34,766 nt of DNA from Luminiphilus sp. (GCA_016778085.1 JADHQF010000004.1:1-34766); one strand, 5' to 3'. Counted from the first letter of the stretch, positions 10,406 through 22,372 are shown. The notes: generated by a model from the sequence alone, not told the origin. Numbers and translations are program-made.

Positions 10406-10955
10406 ACCAAACCACCTCTATCCTGCCGTCAGGGAGGTTAATATCTGTGACCACTTCATCGGGGATCCAGGGCACCAAATGCTCGCGGTCATCGATACTC
10501 CCTTCGCAGGGCGCAACCACCAGCACGTCGTTCGCTCCGGTCTCGAGCAACGTTTTCACCCTGCCCAATAGTGAACGCAACCCGTCTTCGGTGCACCATA
10601 CCTCAAGCCCCTCTAGGTCACGCCAATAAACTTCATCATCACCCGCAGCCGGGAAATGAGCGGCGGCCACCTGAATTTCGTGGCCTCTGACCGCCTCGGC
10701 TTGAGTACGATCTGCAACGCCACTCAGCCTGGCAATATGCCCCTTACCGTGAACCTGCAGCGCTTCTACCACGACAGACTGACGGGCAGATCGGGGTGCT
10801 TCCGGGGCTGCAATCATCGTCAGTCCGGATAAGGATAAGAGGAGGTTTGGATCATCAAGGCGGACCCTGAGGCGGACCCAACCCTTGATACCGTAGACGC
10901 CGACAATGTCGGCCAGTGTTAGAAAATCGTGGCTGGGGGACGAGGATTCATTCAT
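10392..10955 (-). CDS. rimM: 16S rRNA processing protein RimM
   Basis: 187 aa: [15 protein letters not shown]..., [34 protein letters not shown]. Overlaps the trmD start; conserved rpsP-rimM-trmD-rplS order. Confidence 0.96.
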   Translation of the reverse strand: MNESSSPSHDFLTLADIVGVYGIKGWVRLRVRLDDPNLLLSLSGLTMIAAPEAPRSARQSVVVEALQVHGKGHIARLSGVADRTQAEAVRGHEIQVAAAHFPAAGDDEVYWRDLEGLEVWCTEDGLRSLLGRVKTLLETGANDVLVVAPCEGSIDDREHLVPWIPDEVVTDINLPDGRIEVVWYVDV

Positions 10956-10982
10956 CGGGCCCCTCCAGCCGCCAGCGACGCT

Positions 10983-11246
10983 TTAGGCAGCAGTCGCTTC
11001 AGCGCCAGCCTGATACTCTTTGATCAGCTTTTGTACGCGAGGGCTGACCTGAGCGCCTTTGGCGACCCAGCCTTCAACAGCTTCAACGTCAATGCGCAGA
11101 CGCTCTTCCTGGCCACGAGCGACAGGGTTAAAGAAGCCGAGTCGATCAATAAAGCGTCCGTCACGCGGCTCGCGACGGTCTGCTACCGTCACGTGATAAA
11201 AGGGCCGCTTCTTCGCGCCACCTCTAGACAGTCGAATGACCACCAT
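10983..11246 (-). CDS. rpsP: 30S ribosomal protein S16
   Basis: 87 aa: [43 protein letters not shown]. Confidence 0.98.
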   Translation of the reverse strand: MVVIRLSRGGAKKRPFYHVTVADRREPRDGRFIDRLGFFNPVARGQEERLRIDVEAVEGWVAKGAQVSPRVQKLIKEYQAGAEATAA

Positions 11247-11369
11247 AGTGTCTTGTCCTCAATATTGGCTGAGAGCCCCGTATTTGCAGGGCTCCGTATC
11301 AAAAGAGCGCGGAGGATACAGTAAACAGCGGGGCGTGGAAAGGTCCACTCTGACAGCCAATGACGTCCT

Positions 11370-12749
11370 CTAGCGGCGCGGAAATCCGGGCGGTAAGCCG
11401 CCGCCGGGGCCGCCTGTCATCCCACCAAGACCGCGCATCATGCGCTGCATGCCTCCGCCCTTCATCTTCTTCATCATTTTCTGCATCTGCTTATGCTGCT
11501 TCAGCAGACGGTTGAGGTCCTGCACCGCCGTGCCCGAACCAAGGGTAATCCGTCGTTTGCGGGAGCCTGAGATCAAATCCGGGTTGCGTCTTTCGCGAGG
11601 CGTCATCGAATTAATCATCGCCTCCATGCGATCAAACTGCTTGGTATCGACGTTCTGTGCCGCCTGCGCCATGCCACCCATCCCAGGCATCTTGTCCAGC
11701 ATCGCGCCCATGCCGCCAATGTTTTTCATCTGCTGGAGTTGCTCGCGAAAATCCTCTAGATCGAAACGGCCACCTTTTTGTACCTTGCTAGCGAGCTTCT
11801 TGGCCTTGCCGTGGTCGACCTTCCGCTCCACCTCCTCGATGAGAGAGAGCATGTCTCCCATCCCCAAAATGCGCGACGCAAGCCGGTCCGGATGGAAGGG
11901 ATCCAGCGCATCCGTCTTCTCACCGACCCCGAGAAACTTGATCGGCCGCTCTGTCACCGTGCGAACGGAGAGGGCTGCGCCGCCCCGTGTATCCGCGTCG
12001 ACCTTGGTGAGGATGACGCCGGTCAACGGCAGGGTTTTGCCAAACGCCTTCGCCGTGTTGGCCGCGTCCTGACCGGTCATCGCGTCGACCACGAATAAAG
12101 TCTCGATGGGGTTCACGGCCTCATGCAGCGCCTTGATCTCGGCCATCATCTCCTCGTCGATCGCCAGACGACCGGCGGTATCGACGAGCAAGACATCGGA
12201 AAATGCTACTTTGGCATCTGCAACCGCCCGCTCCACAATGTCGACGGGCTTCTCCTCGGCATCGCTGGGTTCAAACCGCGCACCCACCTCTGCCGCTAAC
12301 GTCTCCAGCTGCGCGATCGCCGCCGGGCGATAAACATCGGCACTCACGACCGAGACCTTTTTCTTCTCCCGCTCAATCAGGTAGCGCGCCAGCTTGGCAA
12401 CCGAGGTGGTTTTACCCGCACCTTGGAGACCGGCGACCATCACAACAGCAGGGGGCTGGGTGGTGAGATTCAGCCCTTCAGACTCGCCCCCCATCACAGC
12501 CTGAAGTTCGGCCTGAACAATTTTTAAAAACGATTGTCCCGGGGTCAGGCTTTTACTGACCTCCACCCCTACCGCTCGATCTTTGACCCGATCAGTAAAC
12601 GTTTTGACCACCGGCAGCGCTACGTCGGCCTCAAGGAGCGCCATGCGCACGTCGCGCAACGTGTCACGGATATTGTCTTCAGTCAGCTTCGACTTGCCCG
12701 AAATAGCCTTCAGGCTGCTACTCAGTCGGTCGCTTAATGATTCAAACAT
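11370..12749 (-). CDS. ffh: Signal recognition particle protein Ffh
   Basis: 459 aa: G domain (GLQGAGKTTSVAKLA, DTAGR, TKVDADTRGGAALS) and Met-rich M domain (MQKMMKKMKGGGMQRMMRGLGGM). Confidence 0.98.
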   Translation of the reverse strand: MFESLSDRLSSSLKAISGKSKLTEDNIRDTLRDVRMALLEADVALPVVKTFTDRVKDRAVGVEVSKSLTPGQSFLKIVQAELQAVMGGESEGLNLTTQPPAVVMVAGLQGAGKTTSVAKLARYLIEREKKKVSVVSADVYRPAAIAQLETLAAEVGARFEPSDAEEKPVDIVERAVADAKVAFSDVLLVDTAGRLAIDEEMMAEIKALHEAVNPIETLFVVDAMTGQDAANTAKAFGKTLPLTGVILTKVDADTRGGAALSVRTVTERPIKFLGVGEKTDALDPFHPDRLASRILGMGDMLSLIEEVERKVDHGKAKKLASKVQKGGRFDLEDFREQLQQMKNIGGMGAMLDKMPGMGGMAQAAQNVDTKQFDRMEAMINSMTPRERRNPDLISGSRKRRITLGSGTAVQDLNRLLKQHKQMQKMMKKMKGGGMQRMMRGLGGMTGGPGGGLPPGFPRR

Positions 12750-12870
12750 GGTGTCAGCTTACCCCGCGGGGATACCCAATCTCGTCTCGAACGGCGTAGT
12801 ATAAGGATGCAATGAAAGAACCCCAAATCGATAAACAATCCCACAAGCGCTGCGACAGCGCGGAGACTCT

Positions 12871-13692
12871 ATGGACAGCACACCCAGCCTACTGACGGCT
12901 GGCCTTGCCATATTCTCGGCGCTGCTTTATCTATTGGCGGTTTGGCGCCAGGTATTGAACCTGGAGACCGGCGAGGATCGCCAGCGCCAACAGATCGCGC
13001 TGGTGGGTGCCGCCGCCCTGGCCACTCACGCGCTCGCTGCATACCTTCCCGCTCAAGCGGGGGAATCGAGTCTCGGGTTCTATCGCGTCGCGTCGCTGAT
13101 GTTTCTCAGCATGGGGGCGATCAGCCTGATCGCACTGGTGGTGCGGCCCCTGCACACGCTCCTGATCGTGCTGTTCCCCCTCGCGGCACTGTCTATTCTG
13201 GTGGCCACGTTCGCACCAGATACCAGTCGCCCGATGAGCAACTTGCCCGCAGGTATTCTGTCCCATGTATCCGCCTCGATCGTGAGTTTTGCGGTACTCG
13301 CGCTGGCGGTGTTACAGGGGCTTTTAGTGACAGTGCAGTCGCGGCAGCTGCGCCAGCACCGAAGCCGTGGCGTGATTCGCAAGTTACCCCCGCTCGAAGC
13401 CGCATCCACCCTGTTTTACGAGCTGACCGGCGCCGGCTTTCTGATTCTGACAGTGGCCATTGGTACGGGCGTGGTCTTTATAGATGACTTGTTCAGTCAG
13501 CAACTGGTTCACAAAACGGTACTGACTCTGCTGGCGTGGTGTCTGTATGCCGTGCTGCTGGTGCAATACTTCCGGCGGGGTTGGCGGGTGCAATCAGCGA
13601 TCACGGTCAACCTGATTGCTTTTGGCCTAGTGGTACTCGGATTTTTTGGCTCCAAGCTGGTATTGGAGCTACTGTTACCGCTGACGCAATAG
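12871..13692 (+). CDS. Cytochrome c assembly-family inner-membrane protein (YpjD/CcsA-like)
   Basis: 273 aa, multiple TM segments. Sits directly next to ffh and upstream of a CNNM/CBS protein, the usual pseudomonad-like order. Confidence 0.85.
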   Translation: MDSTPSLLTAGLAIFSALLYLLAVWRQVLNLETGEDRQRQQIALVGAAALATHALAAYLPAQAGESSLGFYRVASLMFLSMGAISLIALVVRPLHTLLIVLFPLAALSILVATFAPDTSRPMSNLPAGILSHVSASIVSFAVLALAVLQGLLVTVQSRQLRQHRSRGVIRKLPPLEAASTLFYELTGAGFLILTVAIGTGVVFIDDLFSQQLVHKTVLTLLAWCLYAVLLVQYFRRGWRVQSAITVNLIAFGLVVLGFFGSKLVLELLLPLTQ

Positions 13693-13792
13693 CGTGGCTC
13701 GATAGGGCATGAAGCCAACCAAAACAGGCTTGTGTCACTGCCGTTTTTTCTCCACCATTTCGTCTCCACAGTCATAGAGGTGTAAGCCACTC

Positions 13793-15096
13793 TTGAACGA
13801 GACATCGCTAGGTCTGCTCTTCGGGGCGCTGGCAATCCTGATTTTGGTCTCCGCTTTTTTCTCAAGCTCCGAGACAAGCATGATGTCGCTGAATCGTTAT
13901 CGGCTGAAACATCTCAACGGCACGGGCCACCGCGGAGCGCGACGAGCCATACAACTGCTGCAGCGACCGGATCGACTGATCGGCCTGATCTTGATTGGCA
14001 ACAATCTAGTCAACATTCTCGCGTCGGCCATCGCCACCGTTATTGCGATCCGGTTGTTCGGAGACGCGGGTATTGCTATCGCGACGCTGGTACTCACGCT
14101 GGTCATACTCATTTTTGCTGAAATCACCCCCAAGACGATCGCGGCGCTCCATCCAGAGCGGGTCGCCTTCCCAGCCAGTGCATTGTTGCTTCCACTGCAG
14201 AAATTGCTGATGCCTTTGGTGCTGGCGATCAACTCACTAACCAACGGCATTCTGAAACTGATGGGGTTCTCCCCCGATAAGGCGGGTGACGACGCTGTCT
14301 CGCAGGAGGAGCTGCGCACCATCGTGACCGAATCAGCATCGATGATTCCCAGCCGCCACCGCCGGATGTTGGTCAATATCCTCGACCTGGAACAGATGAC
14401 CGTGAACGACATCATGGCGCCGCGAAATGAAATCTACGGCATCGACATTGAGGCGCCTGACGAGGCCGTCATGCGTCAACTCAAAAACAGTGGGCATACG
14501 CGTTTGCCGCTGTATCGCGACGATATCAATGAGATTGAGGGCGTGTTTCACATGCGCAACCTGAGCCGTGTCTTGGATAACGGCAGGCTGAATCGGCAAG
14601 CGCTGAGAGAGGAAGCAGAGGCCCCCTATTTCATCCCAGAGAATACGCCCCTCAATACTCAGCTCCTCCATTTTCAGCGACAGAAGAAGCGCCTGGGAAT
14701 GGTGGTAGATGAGTACGGAGATATTCTGGGTCTGGTGGCGCTCGAGGACATCCTTGAGGAAATTGTCGGCGAGTTCACCTCAAACCTCGTTGAGGAAAAT
14801 GAGGAGATCACCAGTCATTCTGATGGCAGCACCACATGCTCGGGCACCGTGAGCATTCGTGACCTCAACAAACAACGAAGGTGGGATCTGCCCACCGACG
14901 GACCCAAAACAGTGAGCGGACTGGCGCTAGAGGCGTTGGAAGCGTTCCCCAATGCCCGGACTTCGGTCCGGATACCCGGATACCAGCTAGACATCGAAGA
15001 AATTGCAAAAACGCAGATCAGCAAAATTCGGATATGGCCGCTAGAAGCCGAAGCATCAGCTGACGGCGAGACCCCAGAAACCGAATCATCCCATCC

Positions 15097-15100
<4 letters not shown>
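13793..15100 (+). CDS. HlyC/CorC-family transporter (CNNM + CBS pair + CorC_HlyC domains)
   Basis: 435 aa from a TTG start: SAFFSSSETSMMSLNRYRLKHL, FAEITPKTIAALHPERVA, MAPRNEIYGIDIE, GMVVDEYGDILGLVALEDILEEIVGEF. Confidence 0.92.
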
Positions 15101-17446
<2,346 letters not shown>

Positions 17447-17503
17447 CGATCTCGATCGGAATTCAGCACTGAGTAACCGTGGCGAACTTTATCGGAACCT
17501 GCC

Positions 17504-17531
17504 CACAAAAAAGCCGGCGTTGGCCGGCTTT
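17504..17531 (-). terminator. Rho-independent terminator downstream of the acidic protein gene
   Basis: Perfect 9-bp stem AAAGCCGGC / GCCGGCTTT with a GTTG-type loop (17510-17518, 17523-17531). On the minus strand it is followed by a run of T (CAAAAAA on +). Confidence 0.85.
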
Positions 17532-17556
17532 CGTTGCGATTCCCATCGGCGCCGCG

Positions 17557-17973
17557 TCACTTGTCCTTCTCTTCACTCTCTTCCTCGGCCTCTTCTGCTT
17601 CAGTCTCTGGCTCGGGGTCGGCTTCGGGAGCTGCCTCTTCTGGCGCCTCCTCGGGTTCGGGTTCGGGTTCGGGTTCGGGTTCGGGTTCGGGTTCGGGTTC
17701 GGGTTCGCCAGCATCGTCTGATGCCTCTGCTGCGTCATCCGCTTCAGCGGCAACCTCTGCCGCCTCGTCGCCATTGTCCGCTGCCTCCTCAGACTCGGGG
17801 GCTTCTTCCTTGGGGCTCGGCAGAGTGACTTTAATCAGATCCTCTTCAACAAGAATCCGCACCTTCTCCTCGCCGTTCACCGGCTTGCCGTTAGCATCTT
17901 GAATCGCGTAGCGGTCGTCACCGCGCATGAAGATCTTGTACTCAGCCGTCTTCTTGATGAGTTTCATCGCCAT
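17557..17973 (-). CDS. Acidic low-complexity protein with a short basic N-terminal domain and an (EP)9 tract
   Basis: 138 aa: MAMKLIKKTAEYKIFMRGDDRYAIQDANGKPVNGEEKVRILVEEDLIKVTLPSPKEE... then an acidic tail. Followed by a strong rho-independent terminator. Confidence 0.75.
   Translation of the reverse strand: MAMKLIKKTAEYKIFMRGDDRYAIQDANGKPVNGEEKVRILVEEDLIKVTLPSPKEEAPESEEAADNGDEAAEVAAEADDAAEASDDAGEPEPEPEPEPEPEPEPEPEEAPEEAAPEADPEPETEAEEAEEESEEKDK
17653..17706. repeat. Perfect tandem hexanucleotide repeat (GGGTTC)x9 on +, (GAACCC)x9 on the coding strand
   Basis: Read directly: nine uninterrupted gggttc units. They translate on the minus strand as EPEPEPEPEPEPEPEPEP. Confidence 0.97.
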
Positions 17974-18077
17974 ATCTTTTCTCCCTGAAGATACTCAGAT
18001 CCACCGGACCGACCGGGTGTGGCTCGGCTGAATCGCGCAGAAGTATACAGCACAGGGGAAAATTGCCTAGCCTCCCA

Positions 18078-18105
18078 TTGCCGCGTGGCTTGGAGTTGGT
18101 ATACT
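18078..18105 (+). promoter_or_regulatory. Candidate sigma70 promoter for tRNA-Leu (TTGCCG - 16 bp - TATACT)
   Basis: -35-like TTGCCG at 18078-18083 and -10 TATACT at 18100-18105, then GC-rich CCGCGCCC and the tRNA at 18126. Confidence 0.6.
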
Positions 18106-18125
18106 CCGCGCCCTCGTCTACGCGA

Positions 18126-18212
18126 GCCGGAGTGGTGGAATTGGTAGACACAGGGGATTCAAAATCCCCCGCTGGCAACAGCTTGCCGGTTCAAGTCCGG
18201 CCTCCGGTACCA
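18126..18212 (+). tRNA. tRNA-Leu (anticodon CAA), CCA encoded
   Basis: GCCGGAG...CTCCGGT acceptor stem (G:U at first pair), anticodon stem-loop GGGGA-TTCAAAA-TCCCC, variable arm, T-arm GCCGGTTCAAGTCCGGC, 3' ACCA. Confidence 0.96.
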
Positions 18213-18384
18213 ACCACCCGCTCTCGGCAGTCCAATCGACACTGCTTCTCACACCATGGCATCAGATGCTCACCCCGCTGGTGAGGCAGCACTGCTGTCG
18301 TCTCGGGCTAAATCGCACCCCCTTCTCTGGTGCTACACTTTTTACTCATTGTGGCTGTTTGCAAGTTGTGGCCCGGGAGGAAAA

Positions 18385-19878
18385 ATGACGGCGTTTCTAG
18401 ACCTGCTAGATGGTGTGCTGGACGCATCCATGATGCTGTTGGCGCTGGCGATTCTCATGGCGCTCATCGCCGTGGTCGTGCTGTACGTCATCGACGTCAC
18501 GCAGAACAGCCAAGCGATTCGCAAGAACTATCCGGTCATCGGTCGACTTCGCTACGTGTTCGAGCACCTCGGTGTCTTTTTCCGGCAGTATTTCTTTGCG
18601 ATGGATCGCGAAGAGCTCCCTTTCAACCGGGCTCAACGAGCTTGGGTGGCACGCGCCGCTAAAAAGCTCGACAGCACCATCGCCTTTGGCTCGACGAAAC
18701 CGCTTAATCGTCCCGGCGATATTTTCTTCCTCAACAGCGCCTTCCCTCCCACGAAAGATGAAATTGAAGCGCACGCTGCAACCCCGCTGATTTTTGGCGA
18801 CGGCTTCGTGCGCGAACCCTACGCAGCCCCCTCCATTTTTAACATCTCAGCGATGTCCTACGGTGCGCTGTCAGGGCCCGCTATCGAGGCGCTCTCGATG
18901 GGAGCCGCGTCAAGCCACGTGTGGCTGAATACTGGAGAAGGCGGGTTATCCCCGTTTCATCGGACTGCAGACTGCGATCTCGTATTCCAGATCGGCACCG
19001 CGAAATATGGCGTGCGGGACGATAACGGTAATCTGGACATCGAGAAAATCGCAGAGCTCGCAGCAATCCCACAGGTAAGAATGTTTGAAATCAAACTGTC
19101 TCAGGGAGCGAAACCTGGAAAAGGCGGCATTCTGCCAGCGGAGAAAGTGACCGACCTGATCGCGACGACCCGCGGCATACCGGCGGGTGAAGATTCAATC
19201 AGCCCCAACCGTCACCCGGAGGTCACCGATGCTGACTCCCTGCTGGATCTGATTGACCGAGTTCGTTCGGCGTCAGGGAAACCCACCGGTATCAAACTGG
19301 TTTTGGGGCAGGCCGCATGGCTAGATGATTTTTGTGAGGCCATTCACGCGCGGGGGCTGGCGTCAGCACCCGACTTCATCACCTTGGACAGTGCGGATGG
19401 CGGCACAGGAGCCGCCCCCCAGAGCTTGATGGACAACATGGGGCTGCCGGTGGCATCCAGCCTGCCGCTGGTGGACGAGAAATTGACCTCGGCCAGTCTG
19501 CGAGAGCGCATCAAATTGATCGCCTCGGGGAAAATGATCAATCCTGCGGGAGTGGCCGCGGCACTGTGTCTGGGTGCTGACGTGGTCTGCTCAGCGAGAG
19601 GCTTCATGCTCTCTCTCGGATGCATACAAGCCCTGCAATGCAACGAAAATACTTGCCCCACCGGCATCACTACCCACGACCCTAAACTGCTAAAAGGCCT
19701 CGATCCTACTGTCAAAGCCGATCGCGTCGCCAACTACGCGGTCTCGATGCGAGAGGAGGTTGAGTTGATCGCGCACAGCTGCGGTGTGCTGGACCCTAAG
19801 GCCCTGTCACGGCAGCACGCCTTCGTCATTAACGACCAGGGTCAACCTTCACCATTAGACACTTTTTTGTCACCGTGA
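18385..19878 (+). CDS. FMN-binding glutamate synthase-family protein (GltB2-like), membrane-anchored
   Basis: From ATG 18385 with RBS GGGAGG: N-terminal TM (MMLLALAILMALIAVVVLYVI), FMN-domain motifs (SAMSYGALSGPAIEALSMGA, LNTGEGGLSPFH, DSADGGTGAAPQ) and Fe-S Cys motif GCIQALQCNENTCPTG. The track start at 18256 extends too far upstream. Confidence 0.9.
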   Translation: MTAFLDLLDGVLDASMMLLALAILMALIAVVVLYVIDVTQNSQAIRKNYPVIGRLRYVFEHLGVFFRQYFFAMDREELPFNRAQRAWVARAAKKLDSTIAFGSTKPLNRPGDIFFLNSAFPPTKDEIEAHAATPLIFGDGFVREPYAAPSIFNISAMSYGALSGPAIEALSMGAASSHVWLNTGEGGLSPFHRTADCDLVFQIGTAKYGVRDDNGNLDIEKIAELAAIPQVRMFEIKLSQGAKPGKGGILPAEKVTDLIATTRGIPAGEDSISPNRHPEVTDADSLLDLIDRVRSASGKPTGIKLVLGQAAWLDDFCEAIHARGLASAPDFITLDSADGGTGAAPQSLMDNMGLPVASSLPLVDEKLTSASLRERIKLIASGKMINPAGVAAALCLGADVVCSARGFMLSLGCIQALQCNENTCPTGITTHDPKLLKGLDPTVKADRVANYAVSMREEVELIAHSCGVLDPKALSRQHAFVINDQGQPSPLDTFLSP

Positions 19879-20020
19879 AATCCGTCCGCTCATTCCCACT
19901 ACTGCCCCACTGACGGTGGAGCTTGGTCAAGTGACTTTTCACAGAAACATTGCCGTGCATGAGAAGCGAATCATCACTAGGTGTATTACGCTCCCTGCCA
20001 ACTTCCCCTGAACCCTCCCG

Positions 20021-20935
20021 ATGCACACAAAGGCTTCCATTGCTCTTGCCAGAGCCCTGTTGCTGATAACGGGTTGCCTATGCGGCGCCTCGGCTTCGGG
20101 GGCCGACTTTGACCTCGAGTTAGCGGCGGGTTACGCGTGGGATGACAACGTCGGCCTCGATGAACTGGAACGCGCGACGGGTGAGTCCGATGAAGTCACC
20201 ACGCTGGAGATTCAGGGGTCAGCCTTGTTCAGCTATGAAGATCGCGCGTCGCTGCGTGTTTCAGCAGGATTGGTTGATGACAGTTACCAGGAGTTCTCGC
20301 AGGTTGATCGACGCACAGAATCACTTGGGGTGAATCTGGAGGCGCAGTTGGGCAAAGCCACTGTGGGCGTTAACTGGTTCGATGTCTCCGCGGACCTCGA
20401 TGATGAAGAGTTCCTGACCTACGAGCGATTCTCTCCCTACTTGGCAGGCTTTTTGAGCAAGCAATGGTTCTTGCGAGGAGAATACGTTTACGGCGAGAAA
20501 ACGATCGCCCGCCGCCCTGGCCGGGAGGCCGACAGCCACAGCGTTTCTCTGGACAGCTACTATTTCATTCAGGGCCTGAAGCGCTATGCGGTTGTGGGTT
20601 ATACCTTCCGCGTGGACAACGCGCGCGCGAATCGCTACGACTACGACTCACATGCGATCAAGGCACGTTACGTGCATCGCGAAAATCTGGGGCGACTCCC
20701 TCTGGAGCTTGAGATCGAGTGTAAGTATGAGGATCGACAGTACAAAGCACCCGATCCGATGATCGGCAGCGAGCGCGAAGATACCCGTTGGCGTTTTTCG
20801 GCCGAGCTGCGACTTTCATTCACTGACTATGCGTCTTGGGCGGTGATGATCAAGAACTCTGATTACGACTCCAATCTACCAACTGCTAGTTATAGCGACC
20901 TGGTGGTGGGCACCGAAATTAGATTGTCTTTCTAA
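20021..20935 (+). CDS. Putative outer-membrane beta-barrel protein
   Basis: 304 aa with signal peptide (ALLLITGCLCGASASGADFD), alternating amphipathic aromatic strands, and C-terminal ...DLVVGTEIRLSF (terminal Phe typical of OMPs). Confidence 0.75.
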   Translation: MHTKASIALARALLLITGCLCGASASGADFDLELAAGYAWDDNVGLDELERATGESDEVTTLEIQGSALFSYEDRASLRVSAGLVDDSYQEFSQVDRRTESLGVNLEAQLGKATVGVNWFDVSADLDDEEFLTYERFSPYLAGFLSKQWFLRGEYVYGEKTIARRPGREADSHSVSLDSYYFIQGLKRYAVVGYTFRVDNARANRYDYDSHAIKARYVHRENLGRLPLELEIECKYEDRQYKAPDPMIGSEREDTRWRFSAELRLSFTDYASWAVMIKNSDYDSNLPTASYSDLVVGTEIRLSF

Positions 20936-20994
20936 ATCCTCGCGCAGGAGATGAGTAGCGATTTAATAGGCTTGTGACAGGGACGCCTGGAACA

Positions 20995-22269
20995 CTACTG
21001 GAACTGCAATTGCCCGTAGCCGTAGATTTGATCGCGCCCCGGGGCGCCTATATCAATGGCACTGGCATACAGCGCATCCAGCATCACAGCGGGCTCACTA
21101 TTTGATTGCAGCAAGCGGGCCGCAGCAACGGTAACAAAAGGTACCGCATAGGAGGTGCCGGATGACGCCGCATAACCCCCTCCCGCCTGCGCATGCCGAA
21201 CATTGACTCCGGGCGCAGCAATATCGACGTACTCCCCGCGATTGGCCAGGCGAAACGCGCGACCGCGGTTGTCGGTTGCCGTCACGGCCACTACCTCCGG
21301 ATACGCCGCAGGGTACATAGGCTGCGCCATCGGACCTCCATTGCCAGCCGCCGCAATCGCCAGGACGCCTCGCTCACGCACACGCGCCAGCGCAGTCTCA
21401 AGCAGTCGGTTGGGAGGGCCCGCCAAACTAATATTAATCACAGACACCTGTTCGGTTATCAGCCAATTAAGTGCTTTGATCAGGCTGACCGTGCTGGCGA
21501 ATTCGCCCTGCTCATCGGTTTGATCGAAAACCTCCGCGGCAAACAACTCAGCTCGGGGCGCAAGGCCCAGTGCCGATGGGTCATTGCTGGCAATGATGGA
21601 AGCGATCGCTGTGCCATGGAAGTTGGGTGGCGAGTCGTTCTCTACAAAGCGCCGAGTCGTAATCGACGCATGAGAAAAAGCACCGTGTCCCTTATCCACA
21701 CTGCTGTCGATAATCCCAATGCGCAACGACAAGTCAGATAGATCGGTGGGTAAGGCCAGTAACTCACTAGGGGCGACACCCGCTATGTCGGCACCTGAAT
21801 CATCTGGCACGCCAGCGGTGTAGAGGTGGTTGAGATCGACGTCAGCCCTGTCGCCACCAATCACCTCATAGATACCCGCACGGGTCGCCGACAAATCAAA
21901 GCTGGCAGGCGCCGCAACCTCCGCCAGTAAAAATCCCAGACCGTCTAACTCGCTGACTCGGTCAAAGAGATAACCTTCCTGCGCCAATTGCTGAAATACA
22001 TCCGCTTCTGCCATGACCAACCAATGGTCAGTCTGAATACGGAGCGCATCTTCACTGATTCGAGACTCAATCTCGGTGAGCAGATCCTCCATGGCTTGCT
22101 CTATTCGCTCTTCCGTCGCCTCTGAAACGATGTCGGAAACCTGATCCTCAACCTCCTGACTCACGCCGGGCTGAATCAGCGTAAAACCCAATAACAACGC
22201 GGCGGCTGCCCAAAATCGGCTGCTGATCGGGGAATATTTGGCTTGAAGTAGCGCGTTGATGCTGGACAT
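20995..22269 (-). CDS. Secreted S8 (subtilisin-like) serine peptidase
   Basis: 424 aa with signal sequence. Catalytic residues are recognisable: LRIGIIDSSVD (Asp), NFHGTAIASI (His), AIAAAGNGG (Asn), ASSGTSYAVPFV (Ser). Confidence 0.92.
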   Translation of the reverse strand: MSSINALLQAKYSPISSRFWAAAALLLGFTLIQPGVSQEVEDQVSDIVSEATEERIEQAMEDLLTEIESRISEDALRIQTDHWLVMAEADVFQQLAQEGYLFDRVSELDGLGFLLAEVAAPASFDLSATRAGIYEVIGGDRADVDLNHLYTAGVPDDSGADIAGVAPSELLALPTDLSDLSLRIGIIDSSVDKGHGAFSHASITTRRFVENDSPPNFHGTAIASIIASNDPSALGLAPRAELFAAEVFDQTDEQGEFASTVSLIKALNWLITEQVSVINISLAGPPNRLLETALARVRERGVLAIAAAGNGGPMAQPMYPAAYPEVVAVTATDNRGRAFRLANRGEYVDIAAPGVNVRHAQAGGGYAASSGTSYAVPFVTVAAARLLQSNSEPAVMLDALYASAIDIGAPGRDQIYGYGQLQFQ

Positions 22270-22326
22270 GATGAGAGTCTAACCCCTTTCTGGCTCGCGC
22301 TTAAAAGCAAAAACTGCAGCCCGAGA

Positions 22327-22353
22327 GGGAATAAGTCCCACTCTGAAACGTTA
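22327..22353 (+). promoter_or_regulatory. Candidate ECF-type promoter (GGAAT - 16 bp - CGTT) upstream of the sigma gene
   Basis: GGGAATAAGTCCCACTCTGAAACGTTA about 20 bp upstream of the sigma factor ATG at 22373. Resembles ECF -35 GGAA / -10 CGTT. Confidence 0.45.
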
Positions 22354-22372
22354 AAACAAAAGCAGGCTAAAT

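Noticed and set aside
13080-13409. Minus-strand ORFs opposite the ypjD-like gene
   Set aside because: Antisense shadows of a conserved membrane protein gene.
17653-17706. Telomere-like or CRISPR-like interpretation of the tandem repeat
   Set aside because: Perfect 6-bp repeat with no spacers, embedded in frame within a coding sequence.
17479-17902. Plus-strand and other-frame ORFs across the GGGTTC repeat (GFGFGF, RVRVRV, SGSGSG, NPNPNP)
   Set aside because: Repeat translations in every frame are open by composition. Only the minus-strand EP frame has a plausible folded N-terminal domain and a terminator.
18265-18290. CTCACC/GGTGAG inverted repeat after tRNA-Leu as a terminator
   Set aside because: Short stem without a following T-tract; not convincing as a terminator.
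18256-18384. 43-residue N-terminal extension of the glutamate-synthase-like ORF
   Set aside because: Starts just after the tRNA, has no recognisable character, and a good RBS (GGGAGG) precedes ATG 18385.
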